DNA of 64,000 bases from Actinobacteria bacterium Ga0077560 (lineage in GTDB: Bacteria; Actinomycetota; Thermoleophilia; Miltoncostaeales; Miltoncostaeaceae), in assembly GCA_001464275.1 (NCBI GenBank), contig LNFL01000179.1, positions 1-64,000 on the forward strand. Reading direction: 5' to 3'. The notes beneath the pieces were generated by a model. The model was not told the DNA's origin. It saw only the letters and a list, made by a program, of their open reading frames with translations, and made no database searches. Every line of letters begins with the position of its first letter. Position 1 is the first letter of the stretch. This document shows, one piece after another, positions 49,379 through 59,854 of the stretch. The translations under genes were made by a program, and so were the position numbers.

Positions 49379-49841
49379 GCGCCCGCGATGGAAGCGCCGC
49401 CGGCGGGACGCGTTCGCGGCCACCGACCTGCTGGCCAAGTACCTCGACCGTGCGCCCCAGCAGGGGGACCTCGCCTCCGCCTGGCAGCGCGCGGTCGGCC
49501 GGTATGCCGATGAATCACTGCCGATCCGCGCCTCGAAGGCCGGTGTGGTGACGATCGCCTGCGCGGACGCATCGGTGGCGCAGGACATCGCCGCGCGCGC
49601 CGACCGGCTGGCCGAGGCCCTGGGCCGCGAGGCCGGGGTGCAGGTGCGCGGCATCCGCGCGGTGATCGCCGACCATGTGCTGCCGGCCAAGGAGGCGCCG
49701 GCCCCCCGCCCGCCCGAGCCGCCCGGGGAGGCGGCCCGGGCCGCCGCCGCGGGCATCGCCGCCCAGGTGGAGGACGAGCAGGTGCGCGCCGCGATCGAGC
49801 GCGCCGCCGCGGCCGCCCTGCAGCGCCGCTGGACCCCGTGA
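49368..49841 (+). CDS. dciA: DciA-like (DUF721) protein, probable replicative helicase operator
   Basis: The 157-residue protein starts at TTG 49368 behind a GGGGGA ribosome-binding sequence and overlaps recF by 11 bp. Its N-terminal half shows the DUF721 pattern: ATDLLAKYLDRAPQQGDLAS, then WQRAVGRYADESLPIRASK, GVVTIACADASVAQDIAARA and LGREAGVQVRGIRAVI. DUF721/DciA proteins act in loading the DnaB helicase in bacteria lacking DnaC, and the recF-dciA order is common in actinobacteria. The C-terminal alanine- and proline-rich tail is less conserved. Confidence 0.8.
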   Translation: MPPERPRWKRRRRDAFAATDLLAKYLDRAPQQGDLASAWQRAVGRYADESLPIRASKAGVVTIACADASVAQDIAARADRLAEALGREAGVQVRGIRAVIADHVLPAKEAPAPRPPEPPGEAARAAAAGIAAQVEDEQVRAAIERAAAAALQRRWTP

Positions 49842-49848
49842 GGCCGCC

Positions 49849-49875
49849 GGGGCCCGGGACGCCGCCCCGGACCCC
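49849..49875. terminator. GC-rich hairpin between convergent dciA and gyrA
   Basis: GGGG-CC-CGGG pairs with CCCG-GA-CCCC around a 7-nt loop (ACGCCGC), with one internal 2x2 mismatch. It sits in the 46-bp gap between the two stop codons. There is no T-run, so it may work as a bidirectional or Rho-assisted terminator. Confidence 0.4.
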
Positions 49876-49887
49876 GCGGCCGTCCCG

Positions 49888-52371
49888 CTAGTCCTCGTCG
49901 GTGGCCAGGATGGGAGCCACGGACGCGACCGTGTCGCCCTTGTCCAGGTTCATCACCCGCACGCCGGTGGCGTCCCGGCCCTGCGATGAGATGTCCCGGA
50001 CCGCCATGCGGATCGTGACGCCGCTGGCCGAGACCGCGACGATCTCGTCCTCCAGGCCCACCATGAAGGCGGCCACCACGTGGCCCCGCTTGCCGGTGAG
50101 GCGCGTGCCGATGACGCCCAGGCCGCCGCGGCCCTGGACGTTGAAGCGGTCCAGCTGGGTCCGCTTGCCGTAGCCGGCGTCGGTGACGATGAGGATGGCC
50201 GTGTCGTCGCGGGCGACGTCGCAGCTCACCACCTCGTCGGTGGCCTTCAGCTTCATGCCCCGCACGCCGGCCGCCGCGCGGCCCATGGCCCGCACGTCGG
50301 TCTCCTTGAAGCGGATCGTGAGGCCGCTGCGGCTGACCATGAAGATCTCGTCGGAGCCGGTGGTCTCGATGACGCGCACCAGCTCGTCGCCCTCGCGCAG
50401 GTTGAGCGCGATGAGGCCGTCGCGACGGCCGTTGTCGTACTCGTTGAAGGGCGTCTTCTTCACGACGCCCTTGCGGGTCGCGAAGAACAGGTAGCGCTCG
50501 GCCGCGAAGTCACGCGTGTCGATGATCGCCTGGATGTGCTCCCCGGCCTGCAGGGGCAGGAGGTTCACGATCGGCATGCCCTTCGCCGTGCGCTCGCGCT
50601 CAGGGATCTCGTGGGCCCGGAGGCGGTAGACCCGCCCGCGGTTCGAGAAGAAGAGCAGGTAGGCGTGCGCGGTGGTGAAGATGATGTGCCGGACGATGTC
50701 GTCGGTCTTCAGCTTCGCCCCGGCGACGCCGCGGCCACCGCGGCCCTGGGTCTTGAACGACGCGGCCGAGACGGCCTTGATGTACTGCGCGTCGGTCATG
50801 ACGACGACGAGTTCCTTGTCGTCGGTCAGGTCCTCGATGCTCATCTCGCCGACGTCGAAGGTGATGGGGCACCTCCGGGGCGTCGCGAACTCCTTCTTGA
50901 TGCGGGTGAGCTCGTCGGTGATGACGGTGCGCAGCGCCACCGGGTCGCCCAGGATGCGCTCCAGCTCGATGATCTGGGCCTTCACGTCCGAGATCTCCGA
51001 CTCGATGTCCAGGCGGCTGAGCCGCGTGAGCTGGCCGAGGCGCATCTCGAGGATGTCGTCGGCCTGCAGCTCGCTGAAGCCGAACGGCTCGGTCATGAGG
51101 CCCGCCCGCGCGGCGCTGCGGTCGTCGCTGGACCGGATGAGCGCGATGATCTCGTCGATCACGTTGAGGGCCTTCAGGCGGCCCTCGAGGATGTGCTCGC
51201 GGTCCTGGGCCTTCTTCAGCCGGAACTGCGACCGCCGGGTGATGACCTCGATCTGGTGGCGCACGTACCCGTTCAGGGCGTCCGCCAGGTTCACGGTGCG
51301 CGGGACGCCGTCCACCAGCGCAACCATGTTCACCGGGAAGCTGGTCTGCAGCTGGGTGAGCTTGAACAGGTTGTTCAGGACCACGTTGGCGTTCGCGTCG
51401 CGCTTGAGCGTGATGACCAGGCTGGTCTCGCCGCCGGCCGACGCGTCGTTGGCGTCGGCGATCCCCTCGAGGTCGCCCGCGGTGACCAGCTCCTCGATGC
51501 GGCCCAGCACCGCGGCGCCGCTGGTCTGGTACGGCAGCTCGCTCACGATGATCTGCATGCCGCCGCGCCGCGTCTCCTCGATGGTCGCGGTGGCGCGCAT
51601 CTTCACGCTGCCGCGGCCGGTGCGGTACGCCTCGATGATCGGCGCGCGGCCCAGGATGCTGCCGCCCGTCGGGAAGTCCGGGCCCTTGACGAACTCCATC
51701 AGGTCGTCGGGCGTGGCCTCGGGGTTCCAGATGAGGTGGATCGTCGCGTCGATGACCTCGCCCAGGTTGTGCGGCGGGATGCTGGTGGCCATGCCCACCG
51801 CGATGCCCTGGCTGCCGTTGACCAGCAGGTTGGGGAATCGCGCCGGCAGCACCGCGGGCTCGACCGTGGTGTTGTCGTAGTTCGGGACCATGTCGACGGT
51901 GTCTTCGTCGATGTCCGACAGCAGCTGCATGGCCAGCGGGTGCAGGCGGCACTCGGTGTACCGCTCGGCGGCCGGCCCGAAGTCCACCGAGCCGTAGTTC
52001 CCGTGGAAGTCGATGAGCGGGTGGCGCAGCGAGAACGGCTGGGCCATGCGCACGAGGGCGGCGTAGATGGCCTGGTTCCCGTGGGGGTGGTACCGGGCCA
52101 TGGTGTCGCCGGTGACGCGCGCGGACTTGACGTGCGCGCGGTTCGGGCGGAAGCCCTGCTCGTCCATGTCCCAGATGATCCGGCGGTGCACGGGCTTGAG
52201 CCCGTCGCGCACGTCCGGGAGGGCCCGCGCCATGATCACCGACATGGCGTAGTCGAGGAAGCTGCGCTCCATCTCGTCCTGGAGCTCGATCGGCTCCACG
52301 CCGCCGGTGCCGCCGTCGTTGATGCCGTCGCCCGGGATCTCGGGCGGGAGGTCGTTGCCCGCGTCGCTCAC
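49888..52371 (-). CDS. gyrA: DNA gyrase subunit A
   Basis: The 827-residue subunit has the breakage-reunion domain MERSFLDYAMSVIMARALPD, VHRRIIWDMDEQGFRPN, active-site Tyr138 in AAERYTECRL, and PHNLGEVIDATIHLIWNPEA. The C-terminal pinwheel includes a GyrA-box-like QGRGGRG. It introduces negative supercoils with GyrB. In the quinolone-determining region HPHGNQAIYA (95-104), the positions equivalent to E. coli Ser83 and Asp87 are Gln100 and Ala104. It lies 11 bp after gyrB and converges with the dnaA-dciA group. Confidence 0.97.
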   Translation of the reverse strand: MSDAGNDLPPEIPGDGINDGGTGGVEPIELQDEMERSFLDYAMSVIMARALPDVRDGLKPVHRRIIWDMDEQGFRPNRAHVKSARVTGDTMARYHPHGNQAIYAALVRMAQPFSLRHPLIDFHGNYGSVDFGPAAERYTECRLHPLAMQLLSDIDEDTVDMVPNYDNTTVEPAVLPARFPNLLVNGSQGIAVGMATSIPPHNLGEVIDATIHLIWNPEATPDDLMEFVKGPDFPTGGSILGRAPIIEAYRTGRGSVKMRATATIEETRRGGMQIIVSELPYQTSGAAVLGRIEELVTAGDLEGIADANDASAGGETSLVITLKRDANANVVLNNLFKLTQLQTSFPVNMVALVDGVPRTVNLADALNGYVRHQIEVITRRSQFRLKKAQDREHILEGRLKALNVIDEIIALIRSSDDRSAARAGLMTEPFGFSELQADDILEMRLGQLTRLSRLDIESEISDVKAQIIELERILGDPVALRTVITDELTRIKKEFATPRRCPITFDVGEMSIEDLTDDKELVVVMTDAQYIKAVSAASFKTQGRGGRGVAGAKLKTDDIVRHIIFTTAHAYLLFFSNRGRVYRLRAHEIPERERTAKGMPIVNLLPLQAGEHIQAIIDTRDFAAERYLFFATRKGVVKKTPFNEYDNGRRDGLIALNLREGDELVRVIETTGSDEIFMVSRSGLTIRFKETDVRAMGRAAAGVRGMKLKATDEVVSCDVARDDTAILIVTDAGYGKRTQLDRFNVQGRGGLGVIGTRLTGKRGHVVAAFMVGLEDEIVAVSASGVTIRMAVRDISSQGRDATGVRVMNLDKGDTVASVAPILATDED

Positions 52372-52382
52372 TGAATCACCGG

Positions 52383-54503
<2,121 letters not shown>

Positions 54504-54505
54504 TC

Positions 54506-54511
54506 AGTCTA
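54506..54511 (-). promoter_or_regulatory. -10 element TAGACT for gyrB-gyrA
   Basis: Minus-strand TAGACT predicts transcription from about 54499. The resulting 134-nt leader is the longest inferred in the window. I see no recognisable riboswitch or attenuator in it. Confidence 0.4.
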
Positions 54512-54658
54512 CCAGCCCTCCCGGTCGGCACCGAACGCGGATCGCGCCCAATTGCAGGGAGTTCGCATCGAGCGCGCCGGCTCGGCGCGGATTCCCCGCC
54601 GCCCTGATCGCGCGGTGGTCACGCGGTGGCCGGATCGCGCCCCGGCCACCGCCCGGTC

Positions 54659-55609
54659 TCACCGCCGGCGGACGGTCTCACAGCCGCTCACCACGTCCAG
54701 CCGGTCGGCCGCCACCACGTCCCGTCCCGGTCCGCAGTCCACCCGGTCGGGGGTGCCGTCGCGGGCCGCCACGCGGTCGTCGCCGGCCCCGGCGCGCACG
54801 TCGTCCGGGCCGCGTCCGCCCGAGAGCCGGTCGGCCCCCGGCCCGCCCAGCACCCGGTCGGCCCCGGTGCCGGCGTCGATCACGTCGTTCCCGCCGCCGC
54901 CGTCCGCGATGTCGCTGCCCACGCCGCCCGCGATGCGGTCGGCCCCGGCCGCGCCGAGCATGCGGTCGCTGCCGGCTCCGCCCCGGATCACGTCGTTCCC
55001 GGCGCCGCCCGCCAGCAGGTCGTCGCCGGTCTCGCCGTCCAGCGTGTCCGTGCCGGAGCCGCCGAACACCCGGTCGTTGCCGGGCCCGGCGATCGCGCAG
55101 TCGTCGCCCTCGCCCGCCCGCACGGTGTCGTCGCCCTCCAGCGCCGTGATGCGGTCGCCCGCGGGGCCGCCGTCGATCGTGTCCACCCCGGAGGTCCCGG
55201 TGCGCGGGTTGGCGCAGGCGCCGGGCAGGAAGTCGTCGTCGCGGATGGTGACGTTCGCGATGGTCGGCGCCTGCACGCCGTCATCGCTGACCTCGACGAT
55301 GGCGACGCCGAAGACCTCGTCGCCCTCCACCAGGCCGTCCTGCACCACGGGGATGTTCAGGACCACCTGGGTCTGTCCCGCGCCGAACGTGGTGGTGGCG
55401 GTCGCCGGCGAGTAGTCGCCCCCCGCCGTCGCCGTGCCGTCGACGGTCGTCCACCGCACCGCCGCGCCGGGCGCCGCCCGCAGGACCACCTGCGCGGTCC
55501 CGGCCTGCTCTCCCACCGTCACGTCGCCACCGGTCTGCGCGGCCTGCACGCCCAGCGGCACCAGGCCGCCCAGCGCGACCGCGGTGAGGCACACCGCCCG
55601 ACGAAGCAT
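54659..55609 (-). CDS. Exported Calx-beta / RTX (hemolysin-type calcium-binding repeat) protein
   Basis: The 316-residue product has a signal peptide (MLRRAVCLTAVALGGLVPLG, then VQA), a Calx-beta domain around residues 27-130 (VRWTTVDGTATAGGDYSPAT, GDEVFGVAIVEVSDD, VTIRDDD) and about 13 tandem RTX nonapeptides of the GGxGxDxx type. Examples are GDDLLAGGAGNDVIRGGAG and GGNDVIDAGTGADRV. It should bind calcium outside the cell. There is no toxin domain and no type I secretion gene nearby, so Sec export is likely. ATG 55609 has a ribosome-binding GGAG; a GTG three codons earlier is the alternative. Confidence 0.85.
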   Translation of the reverse strand: MLRRAVCLTAVALGGLVPLGVQAAQTGGDVTVGEQAGTAQVVLRAAPGAAVRWTTVDGTATAGGDYSPATATTTFGAGQTQVVLNIPVVQDGLVEGDEVFGVAIVEVSDDGVQAPTIANVTIRDDDFLPGACANPRTGTSGVDTIDGGPAGDRITALEGDDTVRAGEGDDCAIAGPGNDRVFGGSGTDTLDGETGDDLLAGGAGNDVIRGGAGSDRMLGAAGADRIAGGVGSDIADGGGGNDVIDAGTGADRVLGGPGADRLSGGRGPDDVRAGAGDDRVAARDGTPDRVDCGPGRDVVAADRLDVVSGCETVRRR

Positions 55610-55658
55610 CGGCTCCACCTCCCGTCCGTTTGGGCGACCCTACGGCCGGGTCCCGGGA

Positions 55659-56606
55659 TCAGGCGCGCGCGGCGGTTCCGCCGATGGCGGCCCGCAACCG
55701 GGCGGCGTACGCGGTGGGGTCCAGCACCAGGCCGTAGACGCCCGCGCCCAGCTCCAGTCCGGCCAGGGTCCCGATGCGGGGGATGGCCTCCATGTGCCAG
55801 TGCACCGCGTCCGGTCCCCCGGCGCGGCCCTGGTGCAGCCACAGGTTCGCGGCGTCCGTCCCCACCACCTGGGCGGCGGCGCGCGTCACACGGCGGATCA
55901 GCCGGCCGAGCGCCTCGGCGCCGGCCCGGTCCCAGCGCGGGGCGTGCGTGCGCGGGGCGATGCGCACCACCGCCGTGAGCGGCGGGATCTCGGGGCACCA
56001 CGCCACCAGCCCGTCCTCCTCGGCCACCACCCTGGCGTCGTCCCCGGCCAGGTCGGCGCACAGCGGGCAGGGTCCCGCGGTGAACGCGGCCTCGCGGGCG
56101 GCCAGCCGCGGCGGGTCCACCGGCAGCCCCACCAGCTGGGTGTGGGTGTGCTGCAGCGACGCGCCCGCCTGCGCGCCCTGGTTCAGGAACAGGAACGTGC
56201 GGTGCGTCTGCTCCGCCACGGCGCGCTCGCGCTCCCACCAGCCCCGCGCCGCCCACGAGGCCTCCTCGTGGGTGAGGTCCCAGAACGCCGCGACGTGCCG
56301 GTCGCAGTTGATCACCACCTCGTGCGCGCCCTCGGGCGGCACGATGACCGGGTAGCGGTTGGGCACGGCCCGCACGCGCCAGCCCGGCCCGTCGGCCGGA
56401 CCCGCGTCCCGCAGGGCCCACCGCTCGGGCGGGGTCTGGTCCTCCGCGCCCGGGCAGAACGGGCAGCCGGGCACGGGCCCGTCGGCCGGGGGCGGCAGGC
56501 CGGCCGTGCGCGGCCGGGTGTCCGGGACGTCGTGGGGGCGGTCCATCCGCCCGGGGGCGAACAGCAGGACCTCCCCCGTGAGGGGGTCGCGCAGGACCCG
56601 GGTCAG
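55659..56606 (-). CDS. galT: Galactose-1-phosphate uridylyltransferase (GalT)-like, putative CTG start
   Basis: About 315 residues with the GalT features RDPLTGEVLLFAPGRMDRP, zinc-type CPFCPG and CPLCADLAG, VRAVPNRYPVIVPPEGAHEV, LFLNQGAQAGASLQHTHTQL (catalytic HxH) and DAVHWHMEAIPRI. It exchanges UMP between UDP-sugar and sugar-1-phosphate and could supply precursors to the polysaccharide locus. The conserved N-terminal RDPLTGE lies upstream of any ATG or GTG. A CTG at 56606 overlaps the ku TGA (CTGA) and has GGAAGG four bases upstream, making it the likely start. Confidence 0.85.
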   Translation of the reverse strand: MTRVLRDPLTGEVLLFAPGRMDRPHDVPDTRPRTAGLPPPADGPVPGCPFCPGAEDQTPPERWALRDAGPADGPGWRVRAVPNRYPVIVPPEGAHEVVINCDRHVAAFWDLTHEEASWAARGWWERERAVAEQTHRTFLFLNQGAQAGASLQHTHTQLVGLPVDPPRLAAREAAFTAGPCPLCADLAGDDARVVAEEDGLVAWCPEIPPLTAVVRIAPRTHAPRWDRAGAEALGRLIRRVTRAAAQVVGTDAANLWLHQGRAGGPDAVHWHMEAIPRIGTLAGLELGAGVYGLVLDPTAYAARLRAAIGGTAARA

Positions 56607-57415
56607 GAGGCCTTCCGCTCCTGCTCCGCGCCCTCGGACGCCTGCGCTGCGGCGAGCGACGCCTTCAGGGCCGCCATGAGGTCCACGACCGGGGCGGGCT
56701 CGGCCTGGGCCTCCGGCGCCACGACGTCCTGGCCCTCGGCCTTCGCCTCCAGCATCTCCAGCAGCGCCCTGCGGGTCTCGTTCACGTACTCGGAGGCGTC
56801 GAACGCGCGGGTCATCCCCGTGACCAGCTGCTCGGCGATGTCCAGCTCCGCCTGCGCCACCTCGACGCCCTCGATGCGGCCGCGGATCTCGGCCTGCACG
56901 TCCGTGCGCACGTCCTCGGGGTAGTACAGCGTCTGCAGCGTCAGCACCCCGTCCACCGCCCGCAGGAGCACCAGGTGCTCCTTCGTGGACAGCACGAACC
57001 GCCCGATCGCGGCGCGGCCGGTGCGCTCCAGCGCGGCCACCAGCAGGGCGTACGGACGCTCCGCGCGGTCCTGCGGCTCCAGCCAGTAGGCCTTCTCGAA
57101 GAACACCGGGTCCACCTCCGGCAGCTCCACGAACTGCAGGATCTGCACGGTCTTCTCCTGCCGGGGCGCGAAGCGCGCCAGCTCCTCCTCCTCCACCAGC
57201 ACGTACCGGCCCTTCCCGGCCTCCCAGCCCTTCACGGTGTCCTCGGGCTGCACCTCGACGTCGCGGTCGGGGTCCCACCGCTTCTGCTTGACCGGGCGGT
57301 TGGTCTCACGGACCAGGGTGCGGAAGCTGGGGTCCTTGCGGTCCTGGGCGATGCCCACGTTGACCGGGATGGTGACCAGGCCGAAGCTGACGAAGCCCTT
57401 CCAGATGGCGCGCAC
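56603..57415 (-). CDS. ku: Ku protein, non-homologous end joining
   Basis: The 270-residue protein has the bacterial Ku core: MRAIWKGFVSFGLVTIPVNV, QKRWDPDRDVEVQPEDTVKG, WEAGKGRYVLVEEEELAR, ILQFVELPEVDPVFFEKAYW, LEPQDRAERPYALL and STKEHLVLLRAVDGVLTLQT. It forms a ring dimer at DNA double-strand breaks and recruits LigD. The C-terminal tail is alanine/glutamate-rich rather than lysine-rich. No ligD gene is in the window. Its stop overlaps galT. Confidence 0.95.
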   Translation of the reverse strand: MRAIWKGFVSFGLVTIPVNVGIAQDRKDPSFRTLVRETNRPVKQKRWDPDRDVEVQPEDTVKGWEAGKGRYVLVEEEELARFAPRQEKTVQILQFVELPEVDPVFFEKAYWLEPQDRAERPYALLVAALERTGRAAIGRFVLSTKEHLVLLRAVDGVLTLQTLYYPEDVRTDVQAEIRGRIEGVEVAQAELDIAEQLVTGMTRAFDASEYVNETRRALLEMLEAKAEGQDVVAPEAQAEPAPVVDLMAALKASLAAAQASEGAEQERKAS

Positions 57416-57427
57416 GGGATCCTCTTC

Positions 57428-58237
57428 CTAGGGGGTTGCGGGCGGGCCGCCGTTGCCGTTGCCGGCCGGGGCCGGCGCCGGCGTGCGGCCGCCGACGGCG
57501 CCGAAGAACTCCAGCATCTCGACGGGGAGCGGGATGATCAGCGTGTTGGTCCCGTCCGAGGCGCCGACCTCCGAGATGGTCTGCAGGTAGCGCAGCTGCA
57601 GCGCGCCGGGCTGGGCGGTGATGACGCTCGCCGCCTGGGAGATCATCTGCGAGGCCTGCGCCTCACCCTCGGCGGCGATGATCTTCGCGCGCCGCTCCCG
57701 CTCGGCCTCGGCCTGGCGGGCGATGGCCCGCTGCATCGTCTGCGGGAGCTCCACGTCCTTCAGCTCCACCAGCGACACCTGGACGCCCCAGGCCGTGGTC
57801 TGGTCGGCGATCAGCGACGCCAGCCGGGTGTTGATCTCGTCCCGCTGCGAGAGCAGCTGGTCGAGGTCGGCCTCACCGGCGACCGACCGGAGCGTGGTCT
57901 GGGCGATCTGGGAGGTCGCCACCAGGTAGTTCTCGACCTGGACGATCGCGCGTGTGGGCTCCACCACGCGGAAGTAGGCAACCGCGTTCACGGTCACCGT
58001 CACGTTGTCCCGCGTGATGATCTCCTGCGGCGGGACGTTGAGGGTCACCGTCCGCAGGTCGACGCGCAGGGCGCGGTCGATGAAGGGGATGAGCAGGAAC
58101 AGCCCGGGGCCCTTCACACCGAGGAGGCGCCCCAGGCGGAAGACGACCCCCCGTTCGTACTCGTTGGCGATCTTGACGGCGCTGAAGACGAACAGCGCGA
58201 CCAGGGCCAGGACGATGAGGACCACCACCAGGGCCAT
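57428..58237 (-). CDS. Slipin/stomatin-like SPFH-domain membrane protein
   Basis: The 269-residue protein has an N-terminal helix (VVVLIVLALVALFVFSAVKI) and then an SPFH/band 7 domain. Conserved segments are EYERGVVFRLGRLLGVKGPG, LFLLIPFIDRALRVDLRTVT, PPQEIITRDNVTVTVNAVAY, LDQLLSQRDEINTRLASLIA and GVQVSLVELKDVELP. A coiled-coil AEAERERRAKIIAAEGEAQA and a glycine/proline tail follow. Such proteins form membrane microdomain assemblies. Slipins are often paired with NfeD proteases, but none is adjacent here. ATG 58237 follows an AAGGAAG ribosome-binding sequence. Confidence 0.92.
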   Translation of the reverse strand: MALVVVLIVLALVALFVFSAVKIANEYERGVVFRLGRLLGVKGPGLFLLIPFIDRALRVDLRTVTLNVPPQEIITRDNVTVTVNAVAYFRVVEPTRAIVQVENYLVATSQIAQTTLRSVAGEADLDQLLSQRDEINTRLASLIADQTTAWGVQVSLVELKDVELPQTMQRAIARQAEAERERRAKIIAAEGEAQASQMISQAASVITAQPGALQLRYLQTISEVGASDGTNTLIIPLPVEMLEFFGAVGGRTPAPAPAGNGNGGPPATP

Positions 58238-58330
58238 GCCGCTTCCTTTCCCGCCCGCCGTTCGAGCGTCGTCGTGTGAGCCTGTCCTACCATGCGCCGC
58301 GGCGGCCCGGCACATCGGGGTCCGCCCGGA

Positions 58331-58336
58331 TACCAT
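58331..58336 (+). promoter_or_regulatory. -10 element TACCAT upstream of the fab operon
   Basis: TACCAT predicts transcription from about 58343. That is 22 nt before an in-frame ATG (58365) and 55 nt before the GTG (58398) that best matches the FabZ N-terminus. Confidence 0.4.
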
Positions 58337-58397
58337 TGCAGTCCCGCCGACCCGCGCCCACCGGATGGGTGTGCGTGCGCCGCGCGGTCCGCGCCAC

Positions 58398-58841
58398 GTG
58401 AGCCTTCCCGATCCCAAAGACCTGCTCCCGCACCGGGAGCCGTTCCTCCTCATCGACGAGATCGTCTCGCTGGAGCCGGGCGTCGGCGCCCGGGCCCGCT
58501 GGACGCTCCGCGAGGAGATGTGGTTCTTCGCGGGCCACTTCCCGGGGAACCCCATCACGCCCGGCGTGCTCATCGTCGAGGCCCTGGCCCAGACCGGCGC
58601 CCTCGCCGCGATGAGCCTGGAGGAGAACCGCGGGAAGCTGGCGATGTTCGCCGGCATCGAGAAGGTCCGGTTCCGCCGCCCGGTCCGCCCGGGCGAGACG
58701 ATCGACCTGGAGACCCGGCTGGTGCGTCAGCGGGGCCCGCTCGGCTTCGGCGAGGGCACGGCCCACGTGGACGGCCAGCTGGCCTGCTCGGCCGGCCTCT
58801 CGTTCGCCCTGGTCGACCAGTCCGTGGCGGAGGGCGGGTGA
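58398..58841 (+). CDS. fabZ: 3-hydroxyacyl-ACP dehydratase FabZ
   Basis: The 147-residue hot-dog protein has DLLPHREPFLLIDEIVSLEP, the catalytic segment WFFAGHFPGNPITPGVLIVE (His, with Glu in the following helix) and FAGIEKVRFRRPVRPGETID. It removes water from 3-hydroxyacyl-ACP in type II fatty-acid elongation. GTG 58398 matches the family start; ATG 58365 would add eleven residues. It heads the fab operon, and its stop overlaps the fabH GTG. Confidence 0.92.
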   Translation: MSLPDPKDLLPHREPFLLIDEIVSLEPGVGARARWTLREEMWFFAGHFPGNPITPGVLIVEALAQTGALAAMSLEENRGKLAMFAGIEKVRFRRPVRPGETIDLETRLVRQRGPLGFGEGTAHVDGQLACSAGLSFALVDQSVAEGG

Positions 58842-59854
58842 TCGCCGCTCGCAACGGCCGCCCGGGCCGCGCCCGGCTGGCCGCCCTCGGCGCGTACGTC
58901 CCGGAGCGGGTCGTCACGAACGCCGACATGGAGCGCCATGTCGACACCAGCGACGAGTGGATCGTCACGCGCACCGGCATCCGCGAGCGCCGCTACGCCG
59001 CGCCCGAGCAGGCGACCAGCGACCTGGCGGTCCTCGCCGCCGAGGACGTCCTGCGCAACGCCGGCATCGACGCGGCGGAGATCGACGTGGTGATCGTCCC
59101 CACCTGCACCCCCGACCACCTCTTCCCGTCGGTGTCGGCCACCACCGCGCACCGCGTCGGCGCGCGCAACGCCGCCGCCTTCGACCTGCAGGCAGCGTGC
59201 TCCGGCTTCATCTACGGGCTCGCCCAGGCCACGGCCCTGGTGGAGTCGGGCATCGCCCGCAACGTGCTGGTGGTGGGCGCCGAGGTGTTCTCGAAGATCC
59301 TGGACATGAGCGATCGCGGCACCTGCATCCTGTTCGGGGACGCCGCGGCCGGCGCGCTGGTCACCAGCGGCGACCCGGAGGCGACCGCCGGCTTCCTGGG
59401 ATTCGAGCTCGGGGCCGACGGCAGCCAGGCCATGGACATCTGCATCCCGGTGGGCGGCACGCGCATCCCGGCGTCGCAGCCCTTCGCGCCCGATCAGGCC
59501 TTCCTGAAGATGAACGGCCGCGAGGTCTACAAGTTCGCGACGCGGGTGATGGAGGAGTCGATCGTGCGGCTCCTGGATCGCCTGGAGCTGAGCATTGCGG
59601 ACGTGGACCTGCTGGTGGCCCACCAGGCCAACCAGCGCATCATCGACCACGCCGTGAAGCGGCTGGGCATCGACGAGTCCCGCGTCTTCAACAACCTCGA
59701 GCGGTACGGCAACACCTCGGCCGCCTCGATCCCGCTCGCGCTCACCGAGGCCCGCGACGCGGGCGCGCTGCGCCCCGGCGCGCTGGTGCTGCTGGTCGGC
59801 TTCGGCGCCGGGCTCACCTGGGCCTCCTGCATCGTGAGGTACGAACCCGAATGA
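58838..59854 (+). CDS. fabH: 3-oxoacyl-ACP synthase III FabH
   Basis: The 338-residue thiolase-fold enzyme has LAALGAYVPERVVTNADMER, DTSDEWIVTRTGIRERRYA, the catalytic Cys in FDLQAACSGFIYGLAQA, the His in VDLLVAHQANQRIIDHA and the Asn in LERYGNTSAASIPLAL. It primes fatty-acid synthesis by condensing an acyl-CoA with malonyl-ACP, and so sets straight versus branched chain starters. GTGA overlap with fabZ; ATGA overlap with fabD. Confidence 0.96.
   Translation: MIAARNGRPGRARLAALGAYVPERVVTNADMERHVDTSDEWIVTRTGIRERRYAAPEQATSDLAVLAAEDVLRNAGIDAAEIDVVIVPTCTPDHLFPSVSATTAHRVGARNAAAFDLQAACSGFIYGLAQATALVESGIARNVLVVGAEVFSKILDMSDRGTCILFGDAAAGALVTSGDPEATAGFLGFELGADGSQAMDICIPVGGTRIPASQPFAPDQAFLKMNGREVYKFATRVMEESIVRLLDRLELSIADVDLLVAHQANQRIIDHAVKRLGIDESRVFNNLERYGNTSAASIPLALTEARDAGALRPGALVLLVGFGAGLTWASCIVRYEPE

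Noticed and set aside
54780-55160. Regularly spaced repeats resembling a CRISPR or minisatellite array
   Set aside because: The periodicity is codon-based and comes from RTX nonapeptides in the coding sequence; there are no identical repeats separated by unique spacers.
54659-55609. Hemolysin or RTX toxin call
   Set aside because: Only calcium-binding repeats and a Calx-beta domain are present. There is no pore-forming or enzymatic domain and no type I secretion system.
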